In this document: positions 16,697 through 23,728 of the stretch, one piece after another
Layout of the letters: the number at the start of each line of letters is the position of its first letter
Numbering within the stretch: position 1 is the stretch's first letter
NCBI RefSeq assembly: GCF_024298965.1
Contig: NZ_CP085193.1
Coordinates: 5,704,001-5,768,000 of the forward strand
Reading direction: 5' to 3'
Length of the DNA stretch: 64,000 bases
DNA from: Streptomyces rapamycinicus NRRL 5491
Lineage (GTDB): Bacteria > Actinomycetota > Actinomycetes > Streptomycetales > Streptomycetaceae
Made by a program: the position numbers and the translations under genes
The notes under the pieces: generated by a model
What the model saw: only the letters and a program-made list of their open reading frames with translations
What the model was told of the DNA's origin: nothing
Databases searched by the model: none

Positions 16697-17193
16697 GCTT
16701 CGCGCCCCGCACCTGGAACGCCGGTGAGACCGTCACCGACACCATGCTCAACGAGGAGATCCGCGACCAGTTCAACGAGATCTTCGCGGCCTGGACGAGC
16801 TACACCCCCACCTGGACCGCGGCCACCACCAACCCGTCCCTGGGCAACGGCACGCTGATCGGCCGGTACCTGAAGGTGGGCCGCACCTGTACCGCCCACA
16901 TCAACCTCGTCACCGGGTCGACCACCACCTACGGCAGCGGCAATTACGCGTGGGCGCTGCCATTCACCTCAGCCAACGCGGGCTGCACGTACATCGGGCA
17001 CGCCCACCTGCTCTCCGGCTCCACCCGGTGGATGGGCCAGTTCGTCATCAGCCCGAACTCCACCACCGCGAGCCCGTTCTTCCCCGCCAACTCGACCACC
17101 ACCACCGCCGCCTTCATGCAGCAAGGCGCCCCGGTCACCCTCGCCTCCGGGCACCAGGTGCGCATCACCGTCCAGTACGAGACCGCCAGCTGA
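16693..17193 (+). CDS. Tail fibre-associated hypothetical protein
   Basis: A 166-aa protein translationally coupled to the preceding gene. It opens with a conserved phage block (Arg-Thr-Trp-Asn-Ala-Gly-Glu, then Asn-Glu-Glu-Ile-Arg-Asp-Gln-Phe-Asn) found at the N-terminus of actinophage fibre-type proteins. The rest is Thr/Ser/Gly-rich beta sequence resembling a receptor-binding jelly-roll. Placement between the LamG tail protein and the fibre gene fits a baseplate or tip role. Confidence 0.6.
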   Translation: MSFAPRTWNAGETVTDTMLNEEIRDQFNEIFAAWTSYTPTWTAATTNPSLGNGTLIGRYLKVGRTCTAHINLVTGSTTTYGSGNYAWALPFTSANAGCTYIGHAHLLSGSTRWMGQFVISPNSTTASPFFPANSTTTTAAFMQQGAPVTLASGHQVRITVQYETAS

Positions 17194-17213
17194 GCAGAGA
17201 GGGGGACTTACCG

Positions 17214-18305
17214 ATGCCGATCCCTGCTGGAGTGGAGACGGTCACGCTCAGCCCCGGACAGCCGCTGGTGCTGCCGGACGGCACGCTGGCCCGCGGCCGG
17301 CTCACCATCACCGCGCCGGACCTGGTCACCGTGGCCGAAGACGATCTCATCACTGGCGGCGCCGTCCAGATGCCCATCACCGACGGTGTGTTCGCGGATG
17401 TCGCCCTGGTGGCCACCGACGCCACGGGCATCTCACCGACCGGCTGGACGTACACAGTGACCGCCGAGTTCACCGCGGGCGGCGGCTGGACCCGGTACAT
17501 CGCCCTGCCCAAGAACGCCCCGGCCGTGAAGCTGTCCGACATCCTCATCACCGATCCGGTCGAGGGACAGCACGCGGCGCTGGTCGCCCTGTCGGACATC
17601 ACGGCCGGCGACATCGGCGCGCTCGCCGCCGCCGCGAACCTAGCCGACCTCACCAACGCGAGCACCGCCCGGACAAACCTCGGCCTCGGGACCGCGGCCA
17701 CCCGGGCAGTCGGCGCAGCGGCGGGCACCGTCGCGGCCGGGGACGACTCCCGACTGTCCGACGCCCGCACCCCGACCGCGCACAAGAGCACGCACGCCAC
17801 CGGCGGTACGGACGCGCTCACCCCAGCGGACATCGGCGCCCTCACTCAAGCCCTGGCGGATGGCCGGTACCTGCTGCTGACCGGGGGCAGCGTCTCCGGT
17901 GCGCTCACGATCGCGGGGCTGCTGTCCCTCAACGGCGGGGCCACGGCGACCGTCGCGAACGCCGCTGCCGTGGCTCACGCTGTGCTGGCGTCCGGGGACA
18001 CCTTCGACCGCTTCCGGGTCTACGGGGACGGCAAGCTCGAGCTGGGCCCCGGCAACGCCGCCCGGGACACCAACCTCTACCGGTCCGCGGCCGACGTCCT
18101 CAAGACCGACGACACGTTCCACATCACCGTCAACTTGCGCATCAACACCACGTCGATGGGCGGCGGGGTGGGCGTCATCGGCATGGCCAACGCCACGACG
18201 GTACCCACGACGAACCCGGTTGGCGGCGGGGTGCTGTACCCGGAGGGCGGCGCCCTGAAATGGCGCGGGTCCTCCGGCACCGTCACCGTCATCGCCCCCG
18301 CGTAG
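17214..18305 (+). CDS. Tail fibre protein
   Basis: A 363-aa protein starting at ATG 17214 after GAGAGGGGG. Residues about 1-115 form a Pro/Thr-rich N-terminal attachment part with Leu-Ser-Pro-Gly-Gln-Pro-Leu. The middle carries phage fibre signatures: Asp-Ile-Gly-Ala-Leu twice, Asp-Asp-Ser-Arg-Leu-Ser-Asp-Ala-Arg-Thr-Pro, and Ser-Thr-His-Ala-Thr-Gly-Gly-Thr-Asp-Ala-Leu. The C-terminus is beta-rich and probably trimeric. These repeats are typical of siphovirus fibres that contact the host surface. It ends the structural operon before a terminator. Confidence 0.8.
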   Translation: MPIPAGVETVTLSPGQPLVLPDGTLARGRLTITAPDLVTVAEDDLITGGAVQMPITDGVFADVALVATDATGISPTGWTYTVTAEFTAGGGWTRYIALPKNAPAVKLSDILITDPVEGQHAALVALSDITAGDIGALAAAANLADLTNASTARTNLGLGTAATRAVGAAAGTVAAGDDSRLSDARTPTAHKSTHATGGTDALTPADIGALTQALADGRYLLLTGGSVSGALTIAGLLSLNGGATATVANAAAVAHAVLASGDTFDRFRVYGDGKLELGPGNAARDTNLYRSAADVLKTDDTFHITVNLRINTTSMGGGVGVIGMANATTVPTTNPVGGGVLYPEGGALKWRGSSGTVTVIAPA

Positions 18306-18321
18306 CCCCTTCTCTCATCCC

Positions 18322-18349
18322 GCCCCGTGCCGTCTGGCCGGGGCTTTCT
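18322..18349 (+). terminator. Hairpin terminator after the tail fibre gene
   Basis: GCCCCG at 18322-18327 pairs with CGGGGC at 18339-18344, followed by TTTCTC. It probably separates structural from lysis transcription, at least partially. Confidence 0.55.
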
Positions 18350-18367
18350 CATGCCCAGGAGTTCCGT

Positions 18368-19153
18368 ATGGCTGAACCACTGTCCGCCGCCAAGTTCCTC
18401 GCCGCGCTCAAGGCCGAGGGCGTGGCCGTCGTCGAGGTCGGCGACTGGCGGCACCACAACCGCGAAGGCCACGGACCGTGGGGGTCGGTGCACGGCGTGA
18501 TGATCCACCACACCGTGACCTCCGGCACGCAGGACAGCGTCGACATCTGCCGCAACGGATACGCGTCGCTGCCCGGCCCGCTGTGCCACGGCGTCATCGA
18601 CAAGGACGGCGTCGTGCACCTCGTCGGGTACGGGCGCGCGAACCACGCGGGCGGAGGAGACCCGGCCGTTCTCCGGCACGTCACCGCCGAGGACTACGGC
18701 ACCCGGCCGCCGGCCCCGACCCGGGGCAACGCGAACGGCATCGACGGCAACCGGGCCTTCTATGGGTTCGAAAGCGTGAATCTCGGCGACGGCAAGGACC
18801 CGTGGACCGAAGCCCAGCTCGAGGCGATCGAGAAGGTGAGCGCCGCGATCTGCCGGGCGCACGGCTGGACGGCCCGGTCGGTGATCGGACATCTGGAGTG
18901 GTCCAACGACAAGATCGACCCGCGCGGCTTCGGCATGCCGGACATGCGTGACCGGATCGCGGACCGGCTGAAGACCAAGCCCAGCAGCCCGACCGCCGGT
19001 ACGTACACCGTCGGCAAGGGCGACACCCTGTGGTCCATCGCCGCCAGCAAGCTCGGCAACGGGTCCCGCTGGACGGAGATCGCCAAGCTCAACAAGCTCG
19101 CCGACGCCGACCAGATCGTCCCCGGCCAGAAGCTCAAGCTCCCCAAGAAGTGA
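18368..19153 (+). CDS. Endolysin: N-acetylmuramoyl-L-alanine amidase with LysM
   Basis: A 261-aa peptidoglycan hydrolase from ATG 18368 behind AGGAG. Residues about 35-195 are an Amidase_2 (T7 lysozyme-like) domain. Zinc ligands are suggested by Met-Ile-His-His-Thr (about 45-49) and a His near 178 in Gly-His-Leu-Glu-Trp, with Cys-His-Gly-Val and Tyr-Gly-Phe-Glu in between. Residues about 213-259 form a LysM repeat (Tyr-Thr-Val-Gly-Lys-Gly-Asp-Thr-Leu-Trp, ending Pro-Gly-Gln-Lys-Leu) that binds GlcNAc chains. No signal peptide is seen, so release depends on the adjacent holin. It heads the lysis cassette. Confidence 0.92.
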   Translation: MAEPLSAAKFLAALKAEGVAVVEVGDWRHHNREGHGPWGSVHGVMIHHTVTSGTQDSVDICRNGYASLPGPLCHGVIDKDGVVHLVGYGRANHAGGGDPAVLRHVTAEDYGTRPPAPTRGNANGIDGNRAFYGFESVNLGDGKDPWTEAQLEAIEKVSAAICRAHGWTARSVIGHLEWSNDKIDPRGFGMPDMRDRIADRLKTKPSSPTAGTYTVGKGDTLWSIAASKLGNGSRWTEIAKLNKLADADQIVPGQKLKLPKK

Positions 19154-19162
19154 GGTAGAACC

Positions 19163-19387
19163 ATGACTCAGTCCCCGCCCGTCGAGGCGAAGGTGAAGGC
19201 GGCCACGACTGGCGCCTTCCTGGTCTCGCTCGTGCTCGCTGTCCTCAACTCGGTAGCTGCCGAAGAGTCGCTGCTGGACCCGCTGCCCGGCTGGCTCCAG
19301 GCGGTCGTCATCGCCCTGGTCCCGCCTGCGGTGACGTTCCTGTCCGGCTGGCAGGCCCGCCACACCCCGCGCATCTCCCCGCTGTAG
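19163..19387 (+). CDS. Holin
   Basis: A 74-aa membrane protein 9 nt after the endolysin. Two hydrophobic segments (about residues 13-32 and 43-62) are joined by a short acidic loop, with a charged tail ending in Arg-Ile-Ser-Pro-Leu. Size, topology and position next to the amidase fit an actinophage holin that permeabilises the membrane for endolysin export. No family name is certain from sequence alone. Confidence 0.75.
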   Translation: MTQSPPVEAKVKAATTGAFLVSLVLAVLNSVAAEESLLDPLPGWLQAVVIALVPPAVTFLSGWQARHTPRISPL

Positions 19388-19395
19388 GAGGACCC

Positions 19396-19650
19396 TTGGA
19401 CGCCACCACCCTCGGCGCGCTCGGCTCGCTGCTCGTCGGCGCCGGCGGACTGGCGGCCGCGGTGGTGGCATGGCTGGGCAAGCGAGGGGAGAACGCCCTC
19501 ACCGGCTACAGCTCGCTGACCAACGACCTGCAGGAAGAGCGCGACGCGCTGCGCCTCCAGCTCACCGAGCTCCACGCGCAGCGCTCCGCCGACCAAGCCG
19601 AGATCACCCGGCTACGCATTGAGATCGCCCGCCTTGGAGGACAGCCGTGA
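19396..19650 (+). CDS. Second lysis-cassette membrane protein (holin/antiholin-like)
   Basis: An 84-aa protein with a TTG start at 19396, supported by TAGGAGGA upstream. One transmembrane segment (about residues 5-27) is followed by a 50-residue charged coiled coil. This topology resembles the second membrane protein often paired with actinophage holins, acting as antiholin or co-holin. The rare TTG start may keep its level low. Its stop overlaps the start of the next gene. Confidence 0.65.
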   Translation: MDATTLGALGSLLVGAGGLAAAVVAWLGKRGENALTGYSSLTNDLQEERDALRLQLTELHAQRSADQAEITRLRIEIARLGGQP

Positions 19651-20321
19651 CCCGCACTCAGCGAGCTCTCGCCCGCCGCTGGCGCTCGATCGCGCTGGCG
19701 TGTTGGCTGGTCGCGGTCACCGGCGCGGTGCTGCTGGTGTGGGCGCGCATCGAATCCGCCGACCGGCGCGGCGACCAGCTGGCGGCCGAGGCCGACCGGC
19801 GCGGCACCGCAGTGAGCACGTTGGCGACGGATGTGCGGAGGTTGCGCACGCAGCTCAAGGCTGACGGCCGGACACCGGTGGCGCCGGATCCGACCCGGGC
19901 GGTGGAAGATCTCCCGGATCGGGCTGAGGTGCCGGTGCCGATCCCCGGCCCGCGGGGGCCTGCGGGCAGCCCGGGGCGGGCTGGCCGGGATGGGGACTCC
20001 GGGAGTCCGGGCCCGTCCGGACCGTCGGGCAAGTCGGGCGTGGACGGAGCCGACGGCGCGGCGGGGCAGCAGGGGCCGCAGGGCGAGCCTGGTCCGGCTG
20101 GCCCGCAAGGACCCGCGGGTGCGCCAGGTGCGGACGGGAAGGACGGCCGGGACGGGGCTGATGGCCGGGATGGGCAGACCTGCCCGGCCGAGTACCACTT
20201 GGAGGCGCCGAGCTGGGATCCGGATGCGCTGGTGTGCAGGAAGGACGGTGCCCCTCAGCCGGGGCCGACCGATAGCCCGACGACGCCGGCCGCGCTCGCG
20301 CCGGACCGGCGACGCCTCTGA
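19647..20321 (+). CDS. Membrane-anchored collagen-like protein
   Basis: A 224-aa protein from GTG 19647, overlapping the previous stop. A basic start and one transmembrane helix (about residues 15-33) are followed by a coiled coil (about 36-66) and a collagen-like Gly-X-Y segment of about 55-60 residues (about 98-160), then a Cys-containing C-terminal knob and a Pro/Thr tail. The coiled coil probably starts trimerisation of the collagen helix. Collagen-like repeats are common in phage tail fibres, but a membrane-anchored one at the end of a lysis cassette is less usual. It may be a surface protein expressed from the prophage. Function unknown. Confidence 0.75.
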   Translation: MTRTQRALARRWRSIALACWLVAVTGAVLLVWARIESADRRGDQLAAEADRRGTAVSTLATDVRRLRTQLKADGRTPVAPDPTRAVEDLPDRAEVPVPIPGPRGPAGSPGRAGRDGDSGSPGPSGPSGKSGVDGADGAAGQQGPQGEPGPAGPQGPAGAPGADGKDGRDGADGRDGQTCPAEYHLEAPSWDPDALVCRKDGAPQPGPTDSPTTPAALAPDRRRL

Positions 20322-20327
20322 TACGTG

Positions 20328-20363
20328 AGCCCCCTCTGGCCTAACGGGCCGGAGGGGGCTTTC
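20328..20363 (+). terminator. Strong terminator ending the lysis cassette
   Basis: AGCCCCCTCTGGCC pairs with GGCCGGAGGGGGCT across a short loop, followed by TTTCGTC. It closes the late operon before the regulator gene. Confidence 0.8.
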
Positions 20364-20419
20364 GTCATGTCAAGGAAGCGCGACGGCCCCCACCGAAATG
20401 GGGGCCGATCAGCAGTACC

Positions 20420-20450
20420 CACCAGACCAGCCGGGGGTACCGTTCTGGTG
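20420..20450 (+). promoter_or_regulatory. Inverted repeat upstream of the XRE regulator
   Basis: CACCAGA at 20420-20426 is exactly mirrored by TCTGGTG at 20444-20450, 24 bp before the regulator start codon. The arm centres are 24 bp apart, so a dimeric HTH protein could contact both. Autoregulation is inferred. Confidence 0.4.
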
Positions 20451-20473
20451 TCGAAGCAGAACGGAGCCCCATC

Positions 20474-21679
20474 ATGGCACAGGCCAATGACGGGCGTCCC
20501 GCGGGAGTTGGAGCGCGCATCCGCGAACTGCGCGCCCTCCGCGACTACTCCCTACGGGAACTCGCCCAACGAGCCCACGTCTCCAAGAGCATGCTGTCCG
20601 ACGTCGAGCGCGGCGAGCGACAGCCAAGCGAACAGGTCATCGCCGCCGTCGCCAAGGCCCTACGCGTCAACGTGTCCGTACTCCACGGCCAGCCGTACAT
20701 CGAGCAGCTGCGCAAGGACCAGCTCGACCGACTCATCACCCCCCTCGGTATCGCGCTCGACGACTGGGGCATCCCGCCCGAGGACGACGCCCCGCCGCCC
20801 CGGCCCCTGCCCGAGCTACAGCAGGCCATCCGTACCGTCCAGGACCTGCGGACCGTCTCGGAGTACGGCAAGCTCGCCACGGGGCTGCCCGCGCTACTGG
20901 CGGAGATCTCCTACGCGACGCTGCTGCACCCGACGCCCGGCCGGGACCGGGAGTTGATCCACTGGCTCCAGACCGAAGCGGCCCTGGGCGCGTTCTCCGT
21001 CGCGTACAAGTTCGGGTACATGGACCTCGCCCGGCTGTCGCTGGCCCGCATGGCATCCGCCGCGGCGCTGTCGGGGGACCCGCGCCAGGTGGCGGCCGAA
21101 CGGATGAAGCGCGCTCAGCTCAGCACGGACGGACCGGCCATGGAGCAGGGGCTGAGGCTGGTCAAGCAGGGGCTGAGGGACCTGGCTGACGACGGCACCG
21201 CCGAGACCCGGGCGGTCCGTGGTGGGCTGCTTCTCAAGGGCGTGCAGTTGTACGGGGTGTTGGGCAACGCTGATGAGTCGAATGCGTACCTCCAAGAGGC
21301 GGAGGGGATCGCCAACGAAATAGGGGAGACGAACCACTACCTGTTCGTGTTCGGGCCGACCAACGTCGCCCAGCACGCCATCGCGGCCGCGGCCGATCGT
21401 GATGAGCACGGTGAGGCGTTGCGGCTTGCTCGCGCGGTTCACCTCCCAGAGGGCTATTCACCAGCGCGGGCAGGCGTGTACTGGATCGACCGGGCCAGGG
21501 CCGAGGCGCTGACCGCCCACCCGGACGACGCCTTGGAGTCGCTGGTGAAGGCGCGGGATGCGACGCCGCAGCAGACGCGGTATCACCCGACGACGCGCGA
21601 GACGGTCGGCACGCTGCTGCGAGCCCGGCCACGGCCGTCGCAGGAGTTGCGCGAGTACGCCCTTTGGAGCGGCGTGTAG
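20474..21679 (+). CDS. XRE-family regulator with TPR-like C-terminal domain
   Basis: A 401-aa protein. Residues about 10-65 are an XRE helix-turn-helix (Ile-Arg-Glu-Leu-Arg, then Val-Ser-Lys-Ser-Met-Leu-Ser-Asp-Val-Glu-Arg-Gly, Pro-Ser-Glu-Gln). The remaining 300 residues are an all-helical TPR-like domain with an Ala-Arg pattern per repeat, as in Streptomyces XRE-TPR regulators that respond to peptides or metabolites. It lies between two terminators, so it is a single transcription unit. Because it follows the prophage late genes it may be a lysogeny-expressed regulator, although such proteins are also common in host genomes. Confidence 0.8.
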   Translation: MAQANDGRPAGVGARIRELRALRDYSLRELAQRAHVSKSMLSDVERGERQPSEQVIAAVAKALRVNVSVLHGQPYIEQLRKDQLDRLITPLGIALDDWGIPPEDDAPPPRPLPELQQAIRTVQDLRTVSEYGKLATGLPALLAEISYATLLHPTPGRDRELIHWLQTEAALGAFSVAYKFGYMDLARLSLARMASAAALSGDPRQVAAERMKRAQLSTDGPAMEQGLRLVKQGLRDLADDGTAETRAVRGGLLLKGVQLYGVLGNADESNAYLQEAEGIANEIGETNHYLFVFGPTNVAQHAIAAAADRDEHGEALRLARAVHLPEGYSPARAGVYWIDRARAEALTAHPDDALESLVKARDATPQQTRYHPTTRETVGTLLRARPRPSQELREYALWSGV

Positions 21680-21699
21680 CGTTTCCGTCACCTAGAGTC

Positions 21700-21742
21700 A
21701 AGCCCCTGGCGTCCGCAACGAGCGGACGGCAGGGGCTTGTTT
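21700..21742 (+). terminator. Terminator after the XRE-TPR gene
   Basis: Long near-perfect stem: AAGCCCCTG with GTCCGC on the left and GCGGAC with CAGGGGCTT on the right, followed by GTTTCG. A very stable hairpin. Confidence 0.8.
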
Positions 21743-21779
21743 CGTCGGCACGATGTGACGGTCAACACACTGCCCGTAC

Positions 21780-22184
21780 ATGGAGCCGACCATGCCGACC
21801 GACGCCCTGCCCTGGACCCCGCCCGCCAACTGCTCCGTGCAGATGCTGCCCGCCGGAAGGTGGTGGGACGCCGTCCAAGCACCGCGCGCCCTCGGCGAGC
21901 ACGCGCTGCGCCTCCTCGGCGACGCGACCGGAGCGGTCATCGACGACCCGCGCGGCAAACGGCTGGCATGGCTGATCGCACCCGGCGCCTCGGACCCGTG
22001 GGACATGACCTGGCTGCCCGGCATCGAGCTACGCGGGCAAGCGACGTACGTTCACGTGCCCGCCGTGGAGCAGACCGAAGGGCCGGGCGTCCACTGGCGC
22101 GTCCCGCTCGCCCCCGGCCGGTACCTGACCGAGCCCGCGTATCTGCTCACCGTCCTCCAGATGGCGACGAAGGCGGTCCAGTGA
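21780..22184 (+). CDS. Hypothetical protein
   Basis: A 134-aa protein starting at ATG 21780 (a second ATG lies four codons in). Conserved-looking features are an Ala-Gly-Arg-Trp-Trp-Asp-Ala-Val block, Gly-Ala-Val-Ile-Asp-Asp-Pro and a Pro-Gly-Arg-Tyr-Leu-Thr segment near the end. I associate this arrangement with small Streptomyces proteins encoded beside XRE regulators, of unknown function. It overlaps the next gene by 4 nt, so the pair is co-translated. Confidence 0.6.
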   Translation: MEPTMPTDALPWTPPANCSVQMLPAGRWWDAVQAPRALGEHALRLLGDATGAVIDDPRGKRLAWLIAPGASDPWDMTWLPGIELRGQATYVHVPAVEQTEGPGVHWRVPLAPGRYLTEPAYLLTVLQMATKAVQ

Positions 22185-22525
22185 CGCCCCGCCAGCAGCT
22201 CACCGCCGCGGCCGAGCTGGACCCCAGCGCGCTCACCCGCGAGCAGCTCCAAGGATGGAACTGCGTTCTGTGCGGTGCCCGCCTCGCGGTCGACCAGTCG
22301 GTCGGGACCGTCACCATCACCCGCGGGGCGACTCAAACGACCTACGAGGTGTGGGCATGCGCCCCCGGCTGCGTCACCGGCCCCGCCCCGCAAGAGCCCA
22401 CGGAATGGGCCCGTTTCCTCGACCACGCCATGGCCTGCGCCGACTGCACGGACGGCGAGCGGTGCGCCACCGGGAACCAGCTGCACGACGCGGTGCGCGC
22501 GGCCCTCGACACCGCGACCCCATGA
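22181..22525 (+). CDS. Small Cys-rich hypothetical protein
   Basis: A 114-aa protein coupled to the previous gene. Cys-x2-Cys (about residues 27-30) and further Cys at about 64, 69, 86 and 92 in Cys-Ala-Pro-Gly-Cys and Cys-Ala-Asp-Cys contexts suggest one or two zinc sites. Otherwise it is unfamiliar. It probably acts together with its upstream partner, with which it forms a two-gene unit behind the XRE-TPR regulator. Confidence 0.6.
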   Translation: MTPRQQLTAAAELDPSALTREQLQGWNCVLCGARLAVDQSVGTVTITRGATQTTYEVWACAPGCVTGPAPQEPTEWARFLDHAMACADCTDGERCATGNQLHDAVRAALDTATP

Positions 22526-22670
22526 CCGGGCGGGCCGCTGTGATCCGGATGCCCCCGTGCCGGACGCAGCGGTCCGCCCCCTTACCCCCTGCGGCCGGAT
22601 GTTCGGCGGTCGGCCACAGCACCACCCAGGCCCGCCATAGGCTGAGCCCAGACCGCGAGAAAGGACCGCA

Positions 22671-23150
22671 ATGCGACCGCAGCGATTCCAGGACTGGGCC
22701 GTCGAAGCGCTCCGCCAAGGCCCCGAGGTGGCCGAGGTGGAGCCGTGGCAGGAAGGCCACAAGCAGCCCTTCGGCGTGAAGACCCGGCTTCGCACGGGCG
22801 CCGAGATCTGGATGGGCATCACCGCTGTGTCACCTCCCGGCGAGGACTACGGTCAGCCCGAGCAGCCGGTCGAGGGAGAAGCACCGGCCGCCGTGCCGGT
22901 TCCCGAACTGGTCGGGGCGACCGGCAAGGTGGCCATCACGCAGGCGGAACGGCACTTGGCTGCCCTGCTCAACAACGCGGGGAGCGGGGAGGTGGCCGGC
23001 GCCTACGGCTACTCGGACCGCGGGCCCGCCCAGAATCCGGGTGTGGGCGTGGACTTCCACAGCGGCGGCAAGATCCACTGTGTGTTTGTTCACGCGCTGC
23101 GCTCCGGGCAGAACCCAGGTAGTCCATACAACCTGCCTACGGAGGTCTGA
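22671..23150 (+). CDS. Hypothetical protein
   Basis: A 159-aa protein from ATG 22671 after GAAAGGA. The N-terminal half has Phe-Gln-Asp-Trp-Ala-Val-Glu-Ala and a beta segment with Gly-Val-Lys-Thr-Arg-Leu. The C-terminal half contains a helix around Gln-Ala-Glu-Arg-His-Leu-Ala-Ala-Leu and a beta pair ending in Ile-His-Cys-Val-Phe-Val-His. No known family is recognised. Its stop codon overlaps the start of the following 51-aa gene, so the two are coupled. Confidence 0.55.
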   Translation: MRPQRFQDWAVEALRQGPEVAEVEPWQEGHKQPFGVKTRLRTGAEIWMGITAVSPPGEDYGQPEQPVEGEAPAAVPVPELVGATGKVAITQAERHLAALLNNAGSGEVAGAYGYSDRGPAQNPGVGVDFHSGGKIHCVFVHALRSGQNPGSPYNLPTEV

Positions 23151-23305
23151 TGAGCAACCGGTTCGATCCCGCGTTAGTCGCGGGGAACTGCCCCACCTGC
23201 GGCTTGAGCACCAGCGCCCAGACCGGGGAGCCCACACCCATGCACCAGGAGAACGGCGACCAGTCCAAGGGCACGTGCCCGGGCAGCGGGTCGCCGTCGC
23301 AGTAG
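23150..23305 (+). CDS. 51-aa Cys-containing small protein
   Basis: ATG 23150 overlaps the previous stop (TGATG) and is preceded by GGAGG. The product is a 51-aa peptide with Cys-Pro-Thr-Cys (about residues 14-17) and a later Cys, resembling a zinc-ribbon half. It is followed directly by a terminator. Coupling and ribosome binding site support real translation. Function unknown. Confidence 0.55.
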   Translation: MSNRFDPALVAGNCPTCGLSTSAQTGEPTPMHQENGDQSKGTCPGSGSPSQ

Positions 23306-23315
23306 CCCCCTCGGT

Positions 23316-23362
23316 CCCGTCCGTGCGTCGCCCCCGTGGCGCGCGGACGGGGCCTCTTCGTG
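23316..23362 (+). terminator. Terminator at the right end of the prophage genes
   Basis: CCCGTCCG at 23316-23323 pairs with CGGACGGG at 23344-23351, followed by GCCTCTTCG. It ends the 22671-23305 operon. Confidence 0.6.
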
Positions 23363-23486
23363 TGATTGACGCCACACATACAGGCCGCGCGCAGACGGGC
23401 GGCAACCGCGCCAGAAACCTTGATCGTTTACACTTCGTCCGAGCGACGTCCGAGCTAACGATCTTCATCGACCGTTCTGACGACTC

Positions 23487-23520
23487 AGGCCCAGGCCAGA
23501 CACTCTCTGACCTGGGCCTT
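23487..23520 (-). terminator. Hairpin downstream of tRNA-Lys
   Basis: A long inverted repeat (AGGCCCAGG ... CCTGGGCCTT) lies 6 nt beyond the 3' end of the minus-strand tRNA-Lys. It fits a tRNA terminator or processing stem. It also marks the zone where prophage DNA should begin if tRNA-Lys is the attachment site. Confidence 0.5.
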
Positions 23521-23525
23521 AACTG

Positions 23526-23598
23526 TGGGTCATCAGGGGCTCGAACCCTGAACCAATGGATTAAAAGTCCACTGCTCTGCCAATTGAGCTAATGACCC
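23526..23598 (-). tRNA. tRNA-Lys (anticodon TTT)
   Basis: On the minus strand GGGTCAT pairs with ATGACCC to form the acceptor stem. The anticodon loop is CTTTTAA between GTGGA/TCCAT-type stems, giving anticodon TTT, and the T-arm holds GGTTCGAACC. The 73-nt gene has discriminator A and no encoded CCA. Its 3' end faces the prophage genes, the usual geometry for integration at a tRNA. Confidence 0.95.
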
Positions 23599-23728
23599 GC
23601 ACCCCCGCAGCATAGCTCGGCGAGGGGCCAACACCCGAGCCAATACCCTCCGGGAGCGAAAGGCCGTGCAACAGCGTGGTGTTGCACGGCCTCCAGCACG
23701 TCCCGATCAGCCGTTGTGTACGACCCGA

